Assembly (NCBI GenBank): GCA_040080965.1
Contig: JBEBHH010000056.1
Location: forward strand, 1 to 17,116
Reading direction: 5' to 3'
From: SHZI01 sp040080965
GTDB lineage: Bacteria; Pseudomonadota; Gammaproteobacteria; Steroidobacterales; GCA-2729495
DNA: 17,116 nucleotides
Shown here piece after piece: positions 8,572 to 14,949 of this stretch; within the stretch, counting starts at the first letter, position 1; each line of letters opens with the position of its first letter. A model generated the notes under the pieces. That model made no database searches. It was not told the DNA's origin and was given only the letters and a program-made list of their open reading frames with translations. Position numbers and translations under genes: made by a program.

Positions 8572-8622
8572 GGTCGCGGTACTCCTGAGTCAGTTAAGGA
8601 CGCGTCAGCCGTGCAGCTGGCA

Positions 8623-9366
8623 TCAGCCATTCATGCGGATGAGGCGGGCGCTGGCCGAGTCGAGCTCGTCAGCGGTGTTCATCGCCCGCACCTGCATCTC
8701 GTAGTGGCGGGACATCTCGATCATTTCCGCGAGCGCTTCCGCGGGATTCACGTTGCTGGATTCCAGCTGGCCGCTGGCGACCCGGACCTTGGGGTCCGGA
8801 ACGGCAGCGCTGCCGTCGCGGAGGTTGAAGAGGCCGTCACCGCTGCGGATCAGCTCCGTCGCCGGCGGGTTCACCAGCCGGATCCGGTCCACCTGCACCA
8901 GCGTTTCCGCCGTCTGGCCCTGGGGGATGATCGAGATCTGCCCGTCGTCGCCGATGAACAGCTTCTCGAAGGGCGGCAGGCTCACCGGCCCGCCGTTGCC
9001 GCGGACGGGCTGGCCCGCGGACGTCTCCAGGACGCCATTGGCATTCACCCGCAGGTTGCCATTGCGGGTGTAGGCGTCGTTGCCTTCGGCGTCCTGCACC
9101 ACCATCCAGCCCTCGCCCTGGATCGCGACGTCGAGATCCCGGCCCGTGGCCTGGCTCTGCCCCTGCCGCGAGTTCCAGAGTTCGGGCTGCCGGACCGTGT
9201 TCACGCGGGTCGGAAGTCCGGCGCCGGGAATGGGCGCGCTGTCCAGGACGTTCCGCAGCGCGCGGAAGCCCGTGGTCGAGATGTTGGCGAGGTTGTGGCT
9301 GGTCGTGGCCTGGGCGCGCATGGCTTCGCGCGCGCCCGACATCGCCACATAGATGAGCTTGTCCAT
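8623..9366 (-). CDS. flgF: Flagellar proximal rod protein FlgF
   Basis: This 247-residue proximal rod protein begins MDKLIYVAMSGAREAMRAQA, with the HNLANISTTGFRA motif of FlgF at about 24-36. The C-terminus has SNVNPAEALAEMIEMSRHYE followed by MQVRAMNTADELDSASARLI, which is the rod family ending. LDVAIQGEGWMVVQDAEG is the beta-domain motif that it shares with FlgE and FlgG. It is 48 bases downstream of flgE. No strong ribosome site is visible: the best AGGA is about 14 bases from the ATG. I looked for a separate promoter in this gap, because flgF starts a second operon in Pseudomonas aeruginosa, and found none. Confidence 0.96.
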   Translation of the reverse strand: MDKLIYVAMSGAREAMRAQATTSHNLANISTTGFRALRNVLDSAPIPGAGLPTRVNTVRQPELWNSRQGQSQATGRDLDVAIQGEGWMVVQDAEGNDAYTRNGNLRVNANGVLETSAGQPVRGNGGPVSLPPFEKLFIGDDGQISIIPQGQTAETLVQVDRIRLVNPPATELIRSGDGLFNLRDGSAAVPDPKVRVASGQLESSNVNPAEALAEMIEMSRHYEMQVRAMNTADELDSASARLIRMNG

Positions 9367-9414
9367 ACGTTGTTCACACAGTCCTTACCGGTACTCAATG
9401 GTTCAGGGGGCCGC

Positions 9415-10611
9415 TTAGCGGATGTTGATGATCGTCTGGGCCAGGGTGTCGAGGGTCGAGATCACCTGGGCGTTGGCCTGGAAGAGCCGCTGGGACGTGA
9501 TCAGGCGCACGAGCTGCTCGGTGAGGTCCACGTTGGACGACTCGAGGGAGCCCGACTGCAGGAGCCCGAAGTTGGATTCGGTCGCCTCGCCGCGCTGGGC
9601 GACACCGGAGCTGAAGGTCTCCTGGAAGGACGTGTCGCTGACCTTCTGCAGGCCCTCCGCGTTCGAGAAGTTGGCGAGGGCCACCTTGCCGAGGGTCTCC
9701 GACTGGCCGTTCGAGAAGCGGGCGAAGACGACGCCCGTCTGGTCGATCTCGATGCCGCGCAGCCGGCCTTCCGCCTGGCCGTCCGGATTGATGCTGTTTA
9801 CCGTGAAGTCGGCGCCGTACTGGGTGGTGTCGCCGAGCTGCAGGCCTACCGTCAGCGCATTCGCGCCGTTGGTGAGCGGCATTACGGGGAAGGTGATGTT
9901 GCCGCCCGCGGGCGTGGCGATCGTGCCGGTGGAGTTGAAGGTGAAGGGCTGCGGTGTGCCGTTCGTGGCGCCATCCAGCGTCATGTTGACGTCCCAGCCG
10001 GTGGCCGTCTTGCCGAAGAAATAGGTTGCCGTGTGCGACACGCCCAGCGAGTCGAACAGCACCGTGGACGTGCTGTGGTTGTAGGTGAGCGGGTCATTCG
10101 GATTGAAGGGCGACACGCCAGGTACGGTGGCGTTGGCCGGCAGGTTGATGTTCATGTCGACGAGCGTGCTCGCTTCGGGCGGGGCGGTGTCCGCCGCGAT
10201 GACCAGGTCGCTCAGTGCGCCCTGGTTGAAGCCGCCCGTTGCGGTCGGCGCGTAGATCTGCAGGCGCTCGCCTTCAGCGTTCTGCACGACGCCGCTCGCG
10301 TCCAGGCCGAAGGCGCCGACGCGGGAGTAGAGCAGGCTGCCGTTGTCCTCGGTGATGAAGAAGCCGTTGCCGCTGATCGCAAGGTCGAGCTGGCGGGCGG
10401 TGATGTCCACGTTGCCCTGGGTGAATTCCTGGCGGACGTCCGTCAGGCGCACGCCGTTGCCGATGCCGACCGAGTCGCCGGAGAACACGTCGGCGAACTC
10501 GCCGCGGGAGCTCTTGAAGCCGGTGGTGTTGGCGTTGGCGATGTTGTTGGACGTGATCTGCAGGTCCGTGGACGCTGCGTTCAGGCCGCTGAGTGCTATC
10601 TGGAATGACAT
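9415..10611 (-). CDS. flgE: Flagellar hook protein FlgE
   Basis: This 398-residue hook subunit forms the universal joint. The start MSFQIALSGLNAASTDLQIT followed by SNNIANANTTGFKSSRGEFA is the hook/rod N-terminal domain. GNGFFITEDNGSLLYSRVGAF at about 80-100 is the conserved beta region. The C-terminus SGSLESSNVDLTEQLVRLIT followed by SQRLFQANAQVISTLDTLAQ and ending TIINIR is typical FlgE. The central Gly/Thr/Asn-rich part is the variable outer D2 domain. Its Shine-Dalgarno overlaps the flgD stop codon (TAAGGAG at 10620-10626), so translation is likely coupled to the hook scaffold gene. Confidence 0.97.
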   Translation of the reverse strand: MSFQIALSGLNAASTDLQITSNNIANANTTGFKSSRGEFADVFSGDSVGIGNGVRLTDVRQEFTQGNVDITARQLDLAISGNGFFITEDNGSLLYSRVGAFGLDASGVVQNAEGERLQIYAPTATGGFNQGALSDLVIAADTAPPEASTLVDMNINLPANATVPGVSPFNPNDPLTYNHSTSTVLFDSLGVSHTATYFFGKTATGWDVNMTLDGATNGTPQPFTFNSTGTIATPAGGNITFPVMPLTNGANALTVGLQLGDTTQYGADFTVNSINPDGQAEGRLRGIEIDQTGVVFARFSNGQSETLGKVALANFSNAEGLQKVSDTSFQETFSSGVAQRGEATESNFGLLQSGSLESSNVDLTEQLVRLITSQRLFQANAQVISTLDTLAQTIINIR

Positions 10612-10619
10612 TTCTCGAT

Positions 10620-10626
10620 CTCCTTA
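10620..10626 (-). promoter_or_regulatory. flgE ribosome binding site overlapping the flgD stop
   Basis: On the minus strand TAAGGAG contains the flgD stop codon TAA and the flgE Shine-Dalgarno AAGGAG, eight bases before the flgE ATG. The same heptamer occurs at the flgC/flgD junction, which suggests termination-reinitiation coupling. Confidence 0.7.
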
Positions 10627-11304
10627 CATGACTGCCTTGACCTGGGAGAGGCGCACGGTGGCGCCACTGTCGGTCCGGATTTGTGAACCGCTGCCGTCGC
10701 CCGCGAGCGTGACGCTCTCGACCTTCGACGCGAGGTAGGTGGTGAGTGCGGTGTCGCCCTGGGCGTTCTCGATGGCGGCCGTGAACTTGTAGCGGCCGGC
10801 CGGGGCGGTCTGGCCGTTGGCCAGCGTGCCGTCCCAGCTGAAGTTGCTGAGCCCGGCCTGCTGCGTGCCGAGCGGGAGTTCGCGGACCAGCTCGCCTGCG
10901 CCGGTGTAGACGCGGATCACGGCCGAAGAGGTGCCATAGGGCAGCTCGACGGCGCCGTCGACGGGCTTCGTGCCCGAGAACTGGCTCGTAGTGGCTTCCG
11001 TGAGCACGGTCCTGCCCACCATCGAGGCGGCCTGGAGCGCCTGCCCGGAATTGAAGGCGTCGGTGAGCCCCGCAATGGACTTGGACATGTCGGCGATGCC
11101 GGACACGGTGCTGAACTGGGCCATCTGCCCGATGAACTCCCCGTTCTCCATGGGCTTCAGCGGGTCCTGGTTCTTGAGCTGCTGGATCATCAGCGCCAGG
11201 AAGTCCTCCTGGCCGAGCTCCTTCTTCGCCTTGTTCGTGGCGGAGGAGGCCAGCTGGAGGTTGGCCAGGTCCAGGTCGGTGTTGGTCGAGGTAATCGTGG
11301 TCAC
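10624..11304 (-). CDS. flgD: Hook assembly scaffold (hook cap) protein FlgD
   Basis: This 226-residue protein caps the growing hook and is later replaced by FlgK. The conserved N-terminal export/cap region is ELGQEDFLALMIQQLKNQDP (about 30-49), followed by LKPMENGEFIGQMAQFSTVS. The C-terminal half is a Tudor/Ig-like domain with LSNFSWDGTLANGQTAPAGR and YKFTAA. The start is GTG at 11304, chosen because AAGGAG lies eight bases upstream and the conserved block then begins at the usual distance from the N-terminus. No ATG is available before it. GTG is unusual in this operon and may lower the yield of a protein needed in few copies. Confidence 0.95.
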   Translation of the reverse strand: MTTITSTNTDLDLANLQLASSATNKAKKELGQEDFLALMIQQLKNQDPLKPMENGEFIGQMAQFSTVSGIADMSKSIAGLTDAFNSGQALQAASMVGRTVLTEATTSQFSGTKPVDGAVELPYGTSSAVIRVYTGAGELVRELPLGTQQAGLSNFSWDGTLANGQTAPAGRYKFTAAIENAQGDTALTTYLASKVESVTLAGDGSGSQIRTDSGATVRLSQVKAVM

Positions 11305-11310
11305 GGGCTA

Positions 11311-11317
11311 CTCCTTA
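11311..11317 (-). promoter_or_regulatory. flgD ribosome binding site overlapping the flgC stop
   Basis: TAAGGAG on the minus strand carries both the flgC stop TAA and the Shine-Dalgarno for the GTG start of flgD. It supports the GTG as the true start. Confidence 0.7.
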
Positions 11318-11731
11318 TTGGCCGAGCGACAAGGTGCGCAGCAGCAGTTCCTTGGACGTGCTGAGCACCTCGACATTGGTCTGGTAAGAGCGCGATGCCG
11401 AGATCATGTTCACGAGCTCGTCCACCGGGTTGACGTTGGACATGTAGACGTAGCCCTCGTCGTCGGCGAGCGGATTGCCCGGGTCGTGCACCTTGGCCGG
11501 CGGCGCCGTGGTTTCCACCACGCCCGCGACGCGCACGCCGGCGCTCGTCGGATCCATGCCGGCGGAGTTGTCCATGACGGTCTGGAACACCGGCTGCCGT
11601 GAGCGGTAGGCAGTGGCTGCGCTGCTGGCCACCGTGTTGGCGTTGGCCAGGTTGCTGGCCGTGGTGTTGAGCCGGGCGGACTGGGCGCTCATGGCCGAGC
11701 CCGCGATGTCGAAGATCTTGAAGAGTCCCAT
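11315..11731 (-). CDS. flgC: Flagellar proximal rod protein FlgC
   Basis: This 138-residue proximal rod protein begins MGLFKIFDIAGSAMSAQSAR and has LNTTASNLANANTV, the rod family motif. The C-terminus YMSNVNPVDELVNMISASRS followed by YQTNVEVLSTSKELLLRTLSL is diagnostic for FlgC, and length is normal (about 135-140). The ATG follows the flgB stop after two bases (TGATCATG), the same junction as flgK/flgL. Confidence 0.97.
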   Translation of the reverse strand: MGLFKIFDIAGSAMSAQSARLNTTASNLANANTVASSAATAYRSRQPVFQTVMDNSAGMDPTSAGVRVAGVVETTAPPAKVHDPGNPLADDEGYVYMSNVNPVDELVNMISASRSYQTNVEVLSTSKELLLRTLSLGQ

Positions 11732-11733
11732 GA

Positions 11734-12147
11734 TCAGCGGCCTCCGGTGATGGCATCGCGCAGGCCGCGGATGCGTGACGACAGGAAGGTGAGGGTGGCC
11801 TGGTAGCGGACGGACGTTTCCGCGATCGCCGCGTTCTCCTTCTGGGAGTCCACGGTGTTGCCGTCCAGGCTGGGCTGGTCGGGCACGCGGTAGAGCGGAT
11901 TGGTGGTGTTCGGTCCGGCGCCACCCACCTGGATGTGCCCGGCGCGGGTCGACGCGAGCGGCAGGTCGCCGCCGAGGGCACCGGGCTGTCCGGCGTTGGC
12001 CATGGCTGTACGGAAGTCGATGTCACGCGCCTTGTAGTTGGGCGTGTCCGCGTTGGCCACGTTGTCCGCCAGCAGCTCGAGGCGCTGGTTCGCGATCCCC
12101 AGCGCCCGGGTGTGCAGGTCGAACTGTCCGTTGATGTCGAGTGCCAT
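11734..12147 (-). CDS. flgB: Flagellar proximal rod protein FlgB
   Basis: This 137-residue proximal rod protein begins MALDINGQFDLHTRALGIAN, with LLADNVANADTPNYKARDID, the FlgB form of the rod motif, at about residues 25-44. The C-terminus ETSVRYQATLTFLSSRIRGL followed by RDAITGGR is also typical. The frame is open upstream to 12579, but the extension crosses the control region and flgA and has no conserved content, so the ATG at 12147 is used. It is the first gene of the hook-basal body operon, with a leader of about 40 bases from a sigma-54 promoter at 12198-12213. GAGGCGG about 11 bases upstream is the best ribosome site. Confidence 0.96.
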   Translation of the reverse strand: MALDINGQFDLHTRALGIANQRLELLADNVANADTPNYKARDIDFRTAMANAGQPGALGGDLPLASTRAGHIQVGGAGPNTTNPLYRVPDQPSLDGNTVDSQKENAAIAETSVRYQATLTFLSSRIRGLRDAITGGR

Positions 12148-12197
12148 TGCCTGTATCCGCCTCGTGACCGAATGTCGTCGTGCCTCGGACCGGTCTA

Positions 12198-12213
12198 TGC
12201 AAGCGACGTGCCA
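12198..12213 (-). promoter_or_regulatory. Sigma-54 (RpoN) promoter of the flgB operon
   Basis: On the minus strand TGGCACG (12213-12207), four bases, TTGCA (12202-12198). This is a full match to the RpoN -24/-12 consensus TGGCACG-N4-TTGCW. Transcription would start near 12187, about 40 bases before the flgB ATG. It implies an enhancer-binding activator of the FleQ/FlrC/FleR type, encoded elsewhere. Confidence 0.85.
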
Positions 12214-12262
12214 GCGGGTCATCCGGTCCCGCCGCGATGCCGGCACGGCCCGCGAGCGGCAA

Positions 12263-12287
12263 GGACTGGCCGCACCACCGGCAGTCC
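12263..12287. promoter_or_regulatory. Dyad between the divergent sigma-54 promoters
   Basis: GGACTGGCCG (12263-12272) and CGGCAGTCC (12279-12287) form an inverted repeat of nine pairs with one unpaired G. Its centre (12275) is about 75 bp upstream of the predicted flgA start site and about 88 bp upstream of the flgB one, which suits an enhancer shared by both promoters. The sequence does not match a regulator site that I know, so activator binding is an inference. Confidence 0.35.
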
Positions 12288-12323
12288 GCTGCCGAAAACG
12301 TCCGGCGCGCCCGCCGGCTCCCC

Positions 12324-12339
12324 GGGCACGCTTCTTGCA
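12324..12339 (+). promoter_or_regulatory. Sigma-54 (RpoN) promoter of flgA
   Basis: GGGCACG (12324-12330), four bases, TTGCA (12335-12339): one mismatch to the RpoN consensus, with the essential GG and GC at correct spacing. With the C at 12338 as -12, +1 falls near 12350, one base before the chosen flgA ATG. Confidence 0.75.
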
Positions 12340-12350
12340 ATTCCCGCGCC

Positions 12351-13067
12351 ATGGATCCTCGAACGACATCGAACTGGCTGTGCATGGGCGTGTTGCTGGC
12401 CGCGGGCATGCTGGCCTCCACGGCCGCGCGGAGTGCCACCGGGTGGCAGAGTCACGCCGCCATCCGCGAAGCGGCGGAAGCCGCGGCCCGCAAGGCGTTG
12501 CCGGGTCCCGCCGCCGTCGTGGCCGACAGCCCCGATCCGCGCCTGCGCCTTGCCCAATGCACGCAGCCGCTGGCCGCAACGGTGCCGGCCAACGGCGTGC
12601 GGTCCGCCCGCTTCACCGCCGAAGTGCGGTGCGATGGCAGCCAGCCCTGGCGCCTCTACCTGCCGGTCCGGGTCACCTCGACCCGTCCGGTGGTGGTGGC
12701 CAGCCGGGCCCTGGCCCGCGACACGGTTTTGGCGCCCGGTGACGTCCGGTTGGCGGAATCGGCCCCGGCCTCGGTGCCGGCGGGCGCCCTGCACGACCCG
12801 GCACTGGCCGTCGGCCGGGTGCTGCGCCGGCCCGCGGATGAAGGCCAGGCCCTGACGACGTCTTTGCTGGCCGCCCCGACCCTGGTGCGGCGCGGCCAGG
12901 AAGTCAGCGTGGAGGCCCAGGCCGGCGGTATCCAGGTCCGCATGGCGGGCGTGGCCCGGGGAGACGGGGCGCTGGGAGACATTATTGAGGTGGAGAACGG
13001 GGCTTCCGGGCGAACGGTCCAGGCAGTCGTCCGTTCTGCGAAGTCGGTCGAGGTGTTGCTGCGTTAG
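12351..13067 (+). CDS. flgA: P-ring assembly chaperone FlgA
   Basis: This 238-residue periplasmic protein assists FlgI polymerisation into the P ring. A signal peptide spans about residues 1-29 (a hydrophobic core CMGVLLAAGMLAS, then Ala/Ser residues suited to cleavage). Cys70 and Cys94 (LRLAQC and VRCDG) are the cysteine pair seen in FlgA proteins. Residues about 113-176 form an SAF-like domain (PVVVASRALARDTVLAPGDV), and the C-terminal beta domain ends DIIEVENGASGRTVQAVVR plus SVEVLLR. The frame is open from 12180, but the upstream part would cover the promoters. The ATG at 12351 is chosen because it gives the signal peptide a charged residue (Arg4). A later ATG at 12384 would remove it. 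Neither start has a Shine-Dalgarno. It is divergent from flgB, and flgM follows after 107 bases. Confidence 0.9.
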   Translation: MDPRTTSNWLCMGVLLAAGMLASTAARSATGWQSHAAIREAAEAAARKALPGPAAVVADSPDPRLRLAQCTQPLAATVPANGVRSARFTAEVRCDGSQPWRLYLPVRVTSTRPVVVASRALARDTVLAPGDVRLAESAPASVPAGALHDPALAVGRVLRRPADEGQALTTSLLAAPTLVRRGQEVSVEAQAGGIQVRMAGVARGDGALGDIIEVENGASGRTVQAVVRSAKSVEVLLR

Positions 13068-13086
13068 CACACCTATATTCAGGCCC

Positions 13087-13113
13087 TCAAGTTCCAGGCG
13101 AGTGTGCCGACAG
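13087..13113 (+). promoter_or_regulatory. FliA (sigma-28) promoter of flgMN
   Basis: TCAAGTTC (13087-13094), 11 bases, GCCGACAG (13106-13113). The known consensus is TAAAGTTT-N11-GCCGATAA, so both boxes agree well and the spacing is exact. Transcription would start about 54 bases before the flgM ATG, letting FliA raise the level of its own antagonist. Confidence 0.75.
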
Positions 13114-13174
13114 GAACCGCAGGGCTAAACACAGGCTCTGGTTCAAGCGTGGGCTGCACGGTGGAGAACGGGTA

Positions 13175-13501
13175 ATGGCGGACAAGATTTCTGGCTACGG
13201 CAGGAACGGCGTTGACATAACGTCGACGCGGTCCCGTGCGCCCGTCCGCAACGAGCGGGCGGCCGACAGCGACAAGGCGGAGGCCGGCGGCCGCAGCGAC
13301 AGCGCGGACACGGCCAGCCAGGTGCGCCTGACGGATACCGCCGCCAGCCTCAAGCAGATCGAAACCCGCCTGGCCGACGTGCCGGACGTGGACCGGAAGC
13401 GGGTCGAAACCCTTCGCCAGCGCATCGAGTCCGGCGCCTATGAAGTGAATGCCGGGCGGCTTGCGGATCGCCTTCTCGCCTTCGAACGGGACCTGGCTTG
13501 A
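13175..13501 (+). CDS. flgM: Anti-sigma-28 factor FlgM
   Basis: This 108-residue protein binds and inhibits FliA until the hook is complete, then leaves the cell through the flagellar export apparatus. The N-terminal half (1-50) is Ser/Arg/Asp-rich and likely disordered, as in known FlgM. The C-terminal half has the sigma-binding helices: VRLTDTAASLKQIETRLADV, then VDRKRVETLRQRIESGAYEV and NAGRLADRLLAFERDLA. The ATG at 13175 has GGAG at 13163-13166, eight bases upstream. The stop overlaps the flgN start by two bases. It has its own FliA promoter in the gap after flgA. Confidence 0.95.
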   Translation: MADKISGYGRNGVDITSTRSRAPVRNERAADSDKAEAGGRSDSADTASQVRLTDTAASLKQIETRLADVPDVDRKRVETLRQRIESGAYEVNAGRLADRLLAFERDLA

Positions 13502-13923
13502 CGACCTTCCAGGCATTGCTGGACCAGGAGGTCGAAGCGCTGCGGGCCGTGCTCGTGACGCTGAAGGACGAACTCTCGGCACTGAACGAGCGGGCTCCCG
13601 AGGCATTGCTCGCCGCCAGCAACGCCAAGGCGGAGGCTGTCGCCCGCGCGGCGCGCCTGGAACAGCAGCGCCGCGACTACCTCGAGGCGAATCCCGGCAG
13701 GCCGGCAGCGCCGGAAAGCCGGCTGCTCAACGAACTGAAGCGCCTGGCGGCGGAATGCCGCCAGCAGAACGACGCCAACGGCCTGCTCATCCGCGGCCAG
13801 CGGCGGCGCGTCGAGGGCTCGCTGAACGTCCTCCGGGGCGGCAGCGCCGCGCCCGATACCTACGGCCGGGACGGCGAGACGCGCCCGGTCCGGGGCCCGA
13901 AGACACCACTCGCGTCCTACTAG
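13498..13923 (+). CDS. flgN: Export chaperone FlgN for FlgK and FlgL
   Basis: This 141-residue cytoplasmic chaperone binds FlgK and FlgL and delivers them to the flagellar export gate. It is almost entirely helical, with LLDQEVEALRAVLVTLKDEL at the start. The end carries the conserved FlgN block CRQQNDANGLLIRGQRRRVE followed by LNVLRG and the DTYGRDGET motif. The start is TTG at 13498 within TTGA, overlapping the flgM stop. No ATG occurs in the first 90 residues, and later TTG or GTG codons would cut the first helix. Translation is therefore probably coupled to flgM, and the weak start may keep chaperone levels low. Confidence 0.92.
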   Translation: MTTFQALLDQEVEALRAVLVTLKDELSALNERAPEALLAASNAKAEAVARAARLEQQRRDYLEANPGRPAAPESRLLNELKRLAAECRQQNDANGLLIRGQRRRVEGSLNVLRGGSAAPDTYGRDGETRPVRGPKTPLASY

Positions 13924-13931
13924 CCCCGCCA

Positions 13932-13943
13932 CCCCGGCCGGGG
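13932..13943. terminator. Palindrome between convergent flgN and the HDOD gene
   Basis: CCCCGGCCGGGG is self-complementary and lies in the 33-base gap between two convergent genes, where a bidirectional terminator would be expected. There is no T-run on either side, so it is a weak candidate. Confidence 0.25.
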
Positions 13944-13956
13944 CAGGCCTCCGCAT

Positions 13957-14865
13957 TCACTGACCGATGACGCGGCTCACCGCCTCGATGTCATTCCGGG
14001 CGGGAACGATCATGTCGAGGAACGGCTGCGTGCCGAAGCGCACGCTCGCAAGCGCAGTGCGCGCTTCCTCCGCGCCGGCGGCGTCCTGCAGGACCACCTG
14101 GTAGAGCTTGGCGGCTGCCAGCAGGCGGGACAGCAGCGGCATGCCCGCGGCATCGCCGTCCCGGATGCCATCCTGGGTTTCCACGGCTTCGGCCAGCGTG
14201 GCCGGCATGCCCCAGTTCTCGAGGATCGCCCGGGCGATGGTCGGGTGCCAGCCGTCGATCGTGGCTGCCCAGTCGTCGGCATCGCCCAGGCTGACGCCCT
14301 CCCGGTGGGCGCGGGTCAGCACGTAGAGGCTGCCCATCTGATGGAACAGGCCGGAAGCGAGCGCCTCGTCCGGCCGCATGCCCTCGGTGCGGCGCGCCCC
14401 CACGTAGGCGATGGCGGCCACGCCCGTGCTGTCCTTCCAGATGCGGTTCAGCTGCGGCTTCAAGGGCAGCAGCCACTCCTGCTGTTCCAGCTGGCGCATG
14501 GCGAAGGTCGTGGCGGTGCTGCGGACCAGGCTGAAACCCAGCAGCGTGATGGCGGACTTGAGGTCGCTGATCGCCCGGTCGCCGGGGTTGAACGCCGCCG
14601 AATTTGCCAGGTGCAGGAGGCGGGCGCTGAGCGTCGGTTCCGCACTCACCAGACGGACGATGTCGCGGACCGAGCAGTTGCTGTCGCCGAGGGTGCGATG
14701 CAGGCGCAGCACCACGTCGGGGAATCCCGGCAGCTCCAGGTCCTCGTACATGTCGGTGATCAGTTTCTGCAGGAAGCGGAAGAGGTCGGCGTTGGGGCCG
14801 TCAGCCTTCGCGGGTTTCGGGGACGGCGTGGCATGGCGTGCCAGGACAGGCTGGTCTACGGACAT
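13957..14865 (-). CDS. HDOD domain protein
   Basis: This 302-residue cytoplasmic protein consists of a Pro/Ala-rich N-terminus (1-25) and an HDOD domain from about 40 to 240. Typical HDOD segments are LPGFPDVVLRLHRTLGD (45-61), IVRLVSAEPTLSARLLHLAN (69-88) and ISDLKSAITLLGFSLVRS (99-116). In the position of the HD pair the protein has GLFHQMG (172-178), with Gln in place of Asp, so hydrolase activity is not expected. HDOD proteins are often signalling or scaffold proteins, and some affect motility. Here the link rests only on the neighbouring flagellar genes. The ATG at 14865 is preferred to a GTG at 14910 because the latter lies inside a hairpin. No clear Shine-Dalgarno is seen. It could be read from the upstream secreted-protein gene. 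Confidence 0.9.
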   Translation of the reverse strand: MSVDQPVLARHATPSPKPAKADGPNADLFRFLQKLITDMYEDLELPGFPDVVLRLHRTLGDSNCSVRDIVRLVSAEPTLSARLLHLANSAAFNPGDRAISDLKSAITLLGFSLVRSTATTFAMRQLEQQEWLLPLKPQLNRIWKDSTGVAAIAYVGARRTEGMRPDEALASGLFHQMGSLYVLTRAHREGVSLGDADDWAATIDGWHPTIARAILENWGMPATLAEAVETQDGIRDGDAAGMPLLSRLLAAAKLYQVVLQDAAGAEEARTALASVRFGTQPFLDMIVPARNDIEAVSRVIGQ

Positions 14866-14907
14866 GGCGGGCGGGCGCTCCGGCAGGACTGGGATTATTC
14901 CGATCCG

Positions 14908-14941
14908 CACAGCATCCGGCTCGCCGGAGCCGGATGCTGTG
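14908..14941 (-). terminator. Perfect 15-bp hairpin after the secreted-protein gene
   Basis: Arms 14908-14922 and 14927-14941 are perfectly complementary, with a four-base loop. It starts eight bases after the stop codon of the minus-strand gene ending at 14950 and precedes the HDOD start. Position and strength suggest a terminator, but no U-run follows on this strand. It may be a processing or stability element that separates the two genes. Confidence 0.5.
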
Positions 14942-14949
14942 TCCCAGGT

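Noticed and set aside
9367..9414. Separate promoter for flgF, as in Pseudomonas aeruginosa
   Set aside because: The gap shows no sigma-54 or FliA-like element, so flgF is probably read from flgB.
8611..10608. 665-residue open frame on the plus strand opposite flgE and flgF
   Set aside because: Translation is Arg/Val/Gly/Asp/His-rich with no domain, and it is exactly antisense to two well-conserved flagellar genes; long antisense frames are common in G+C-rich DNA.
12291..12298. GCCGAAAA resembling a FliA -10 box in the flgA-flgB region
   Set aside because: No TCAA/TAAA-like -35 is present 15-16 bases upstream, and the sigma-54 element explains flgA transcription better.
12219..13070. 283-residue open frame on the minus strand opposite flgA
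   Set aside because: It is antisense to flgA and the divergent promoters, with no recognisable motif.
13957..14865. HDOD protein as an active HD or HD-GYP c-di-GMP phosphodiesterase
   Set aside because: The HD pair is replaced by His-Gln and no GYP motif is visible; the HDOD signature fits better.
14866..14910. Upstream GTG start for the HDOD gene adding 15 residues
   Set aside because: The GTG is within the 15-bp hairpin and the added residues show no conserved content; the ATG at 14865 is simpler.
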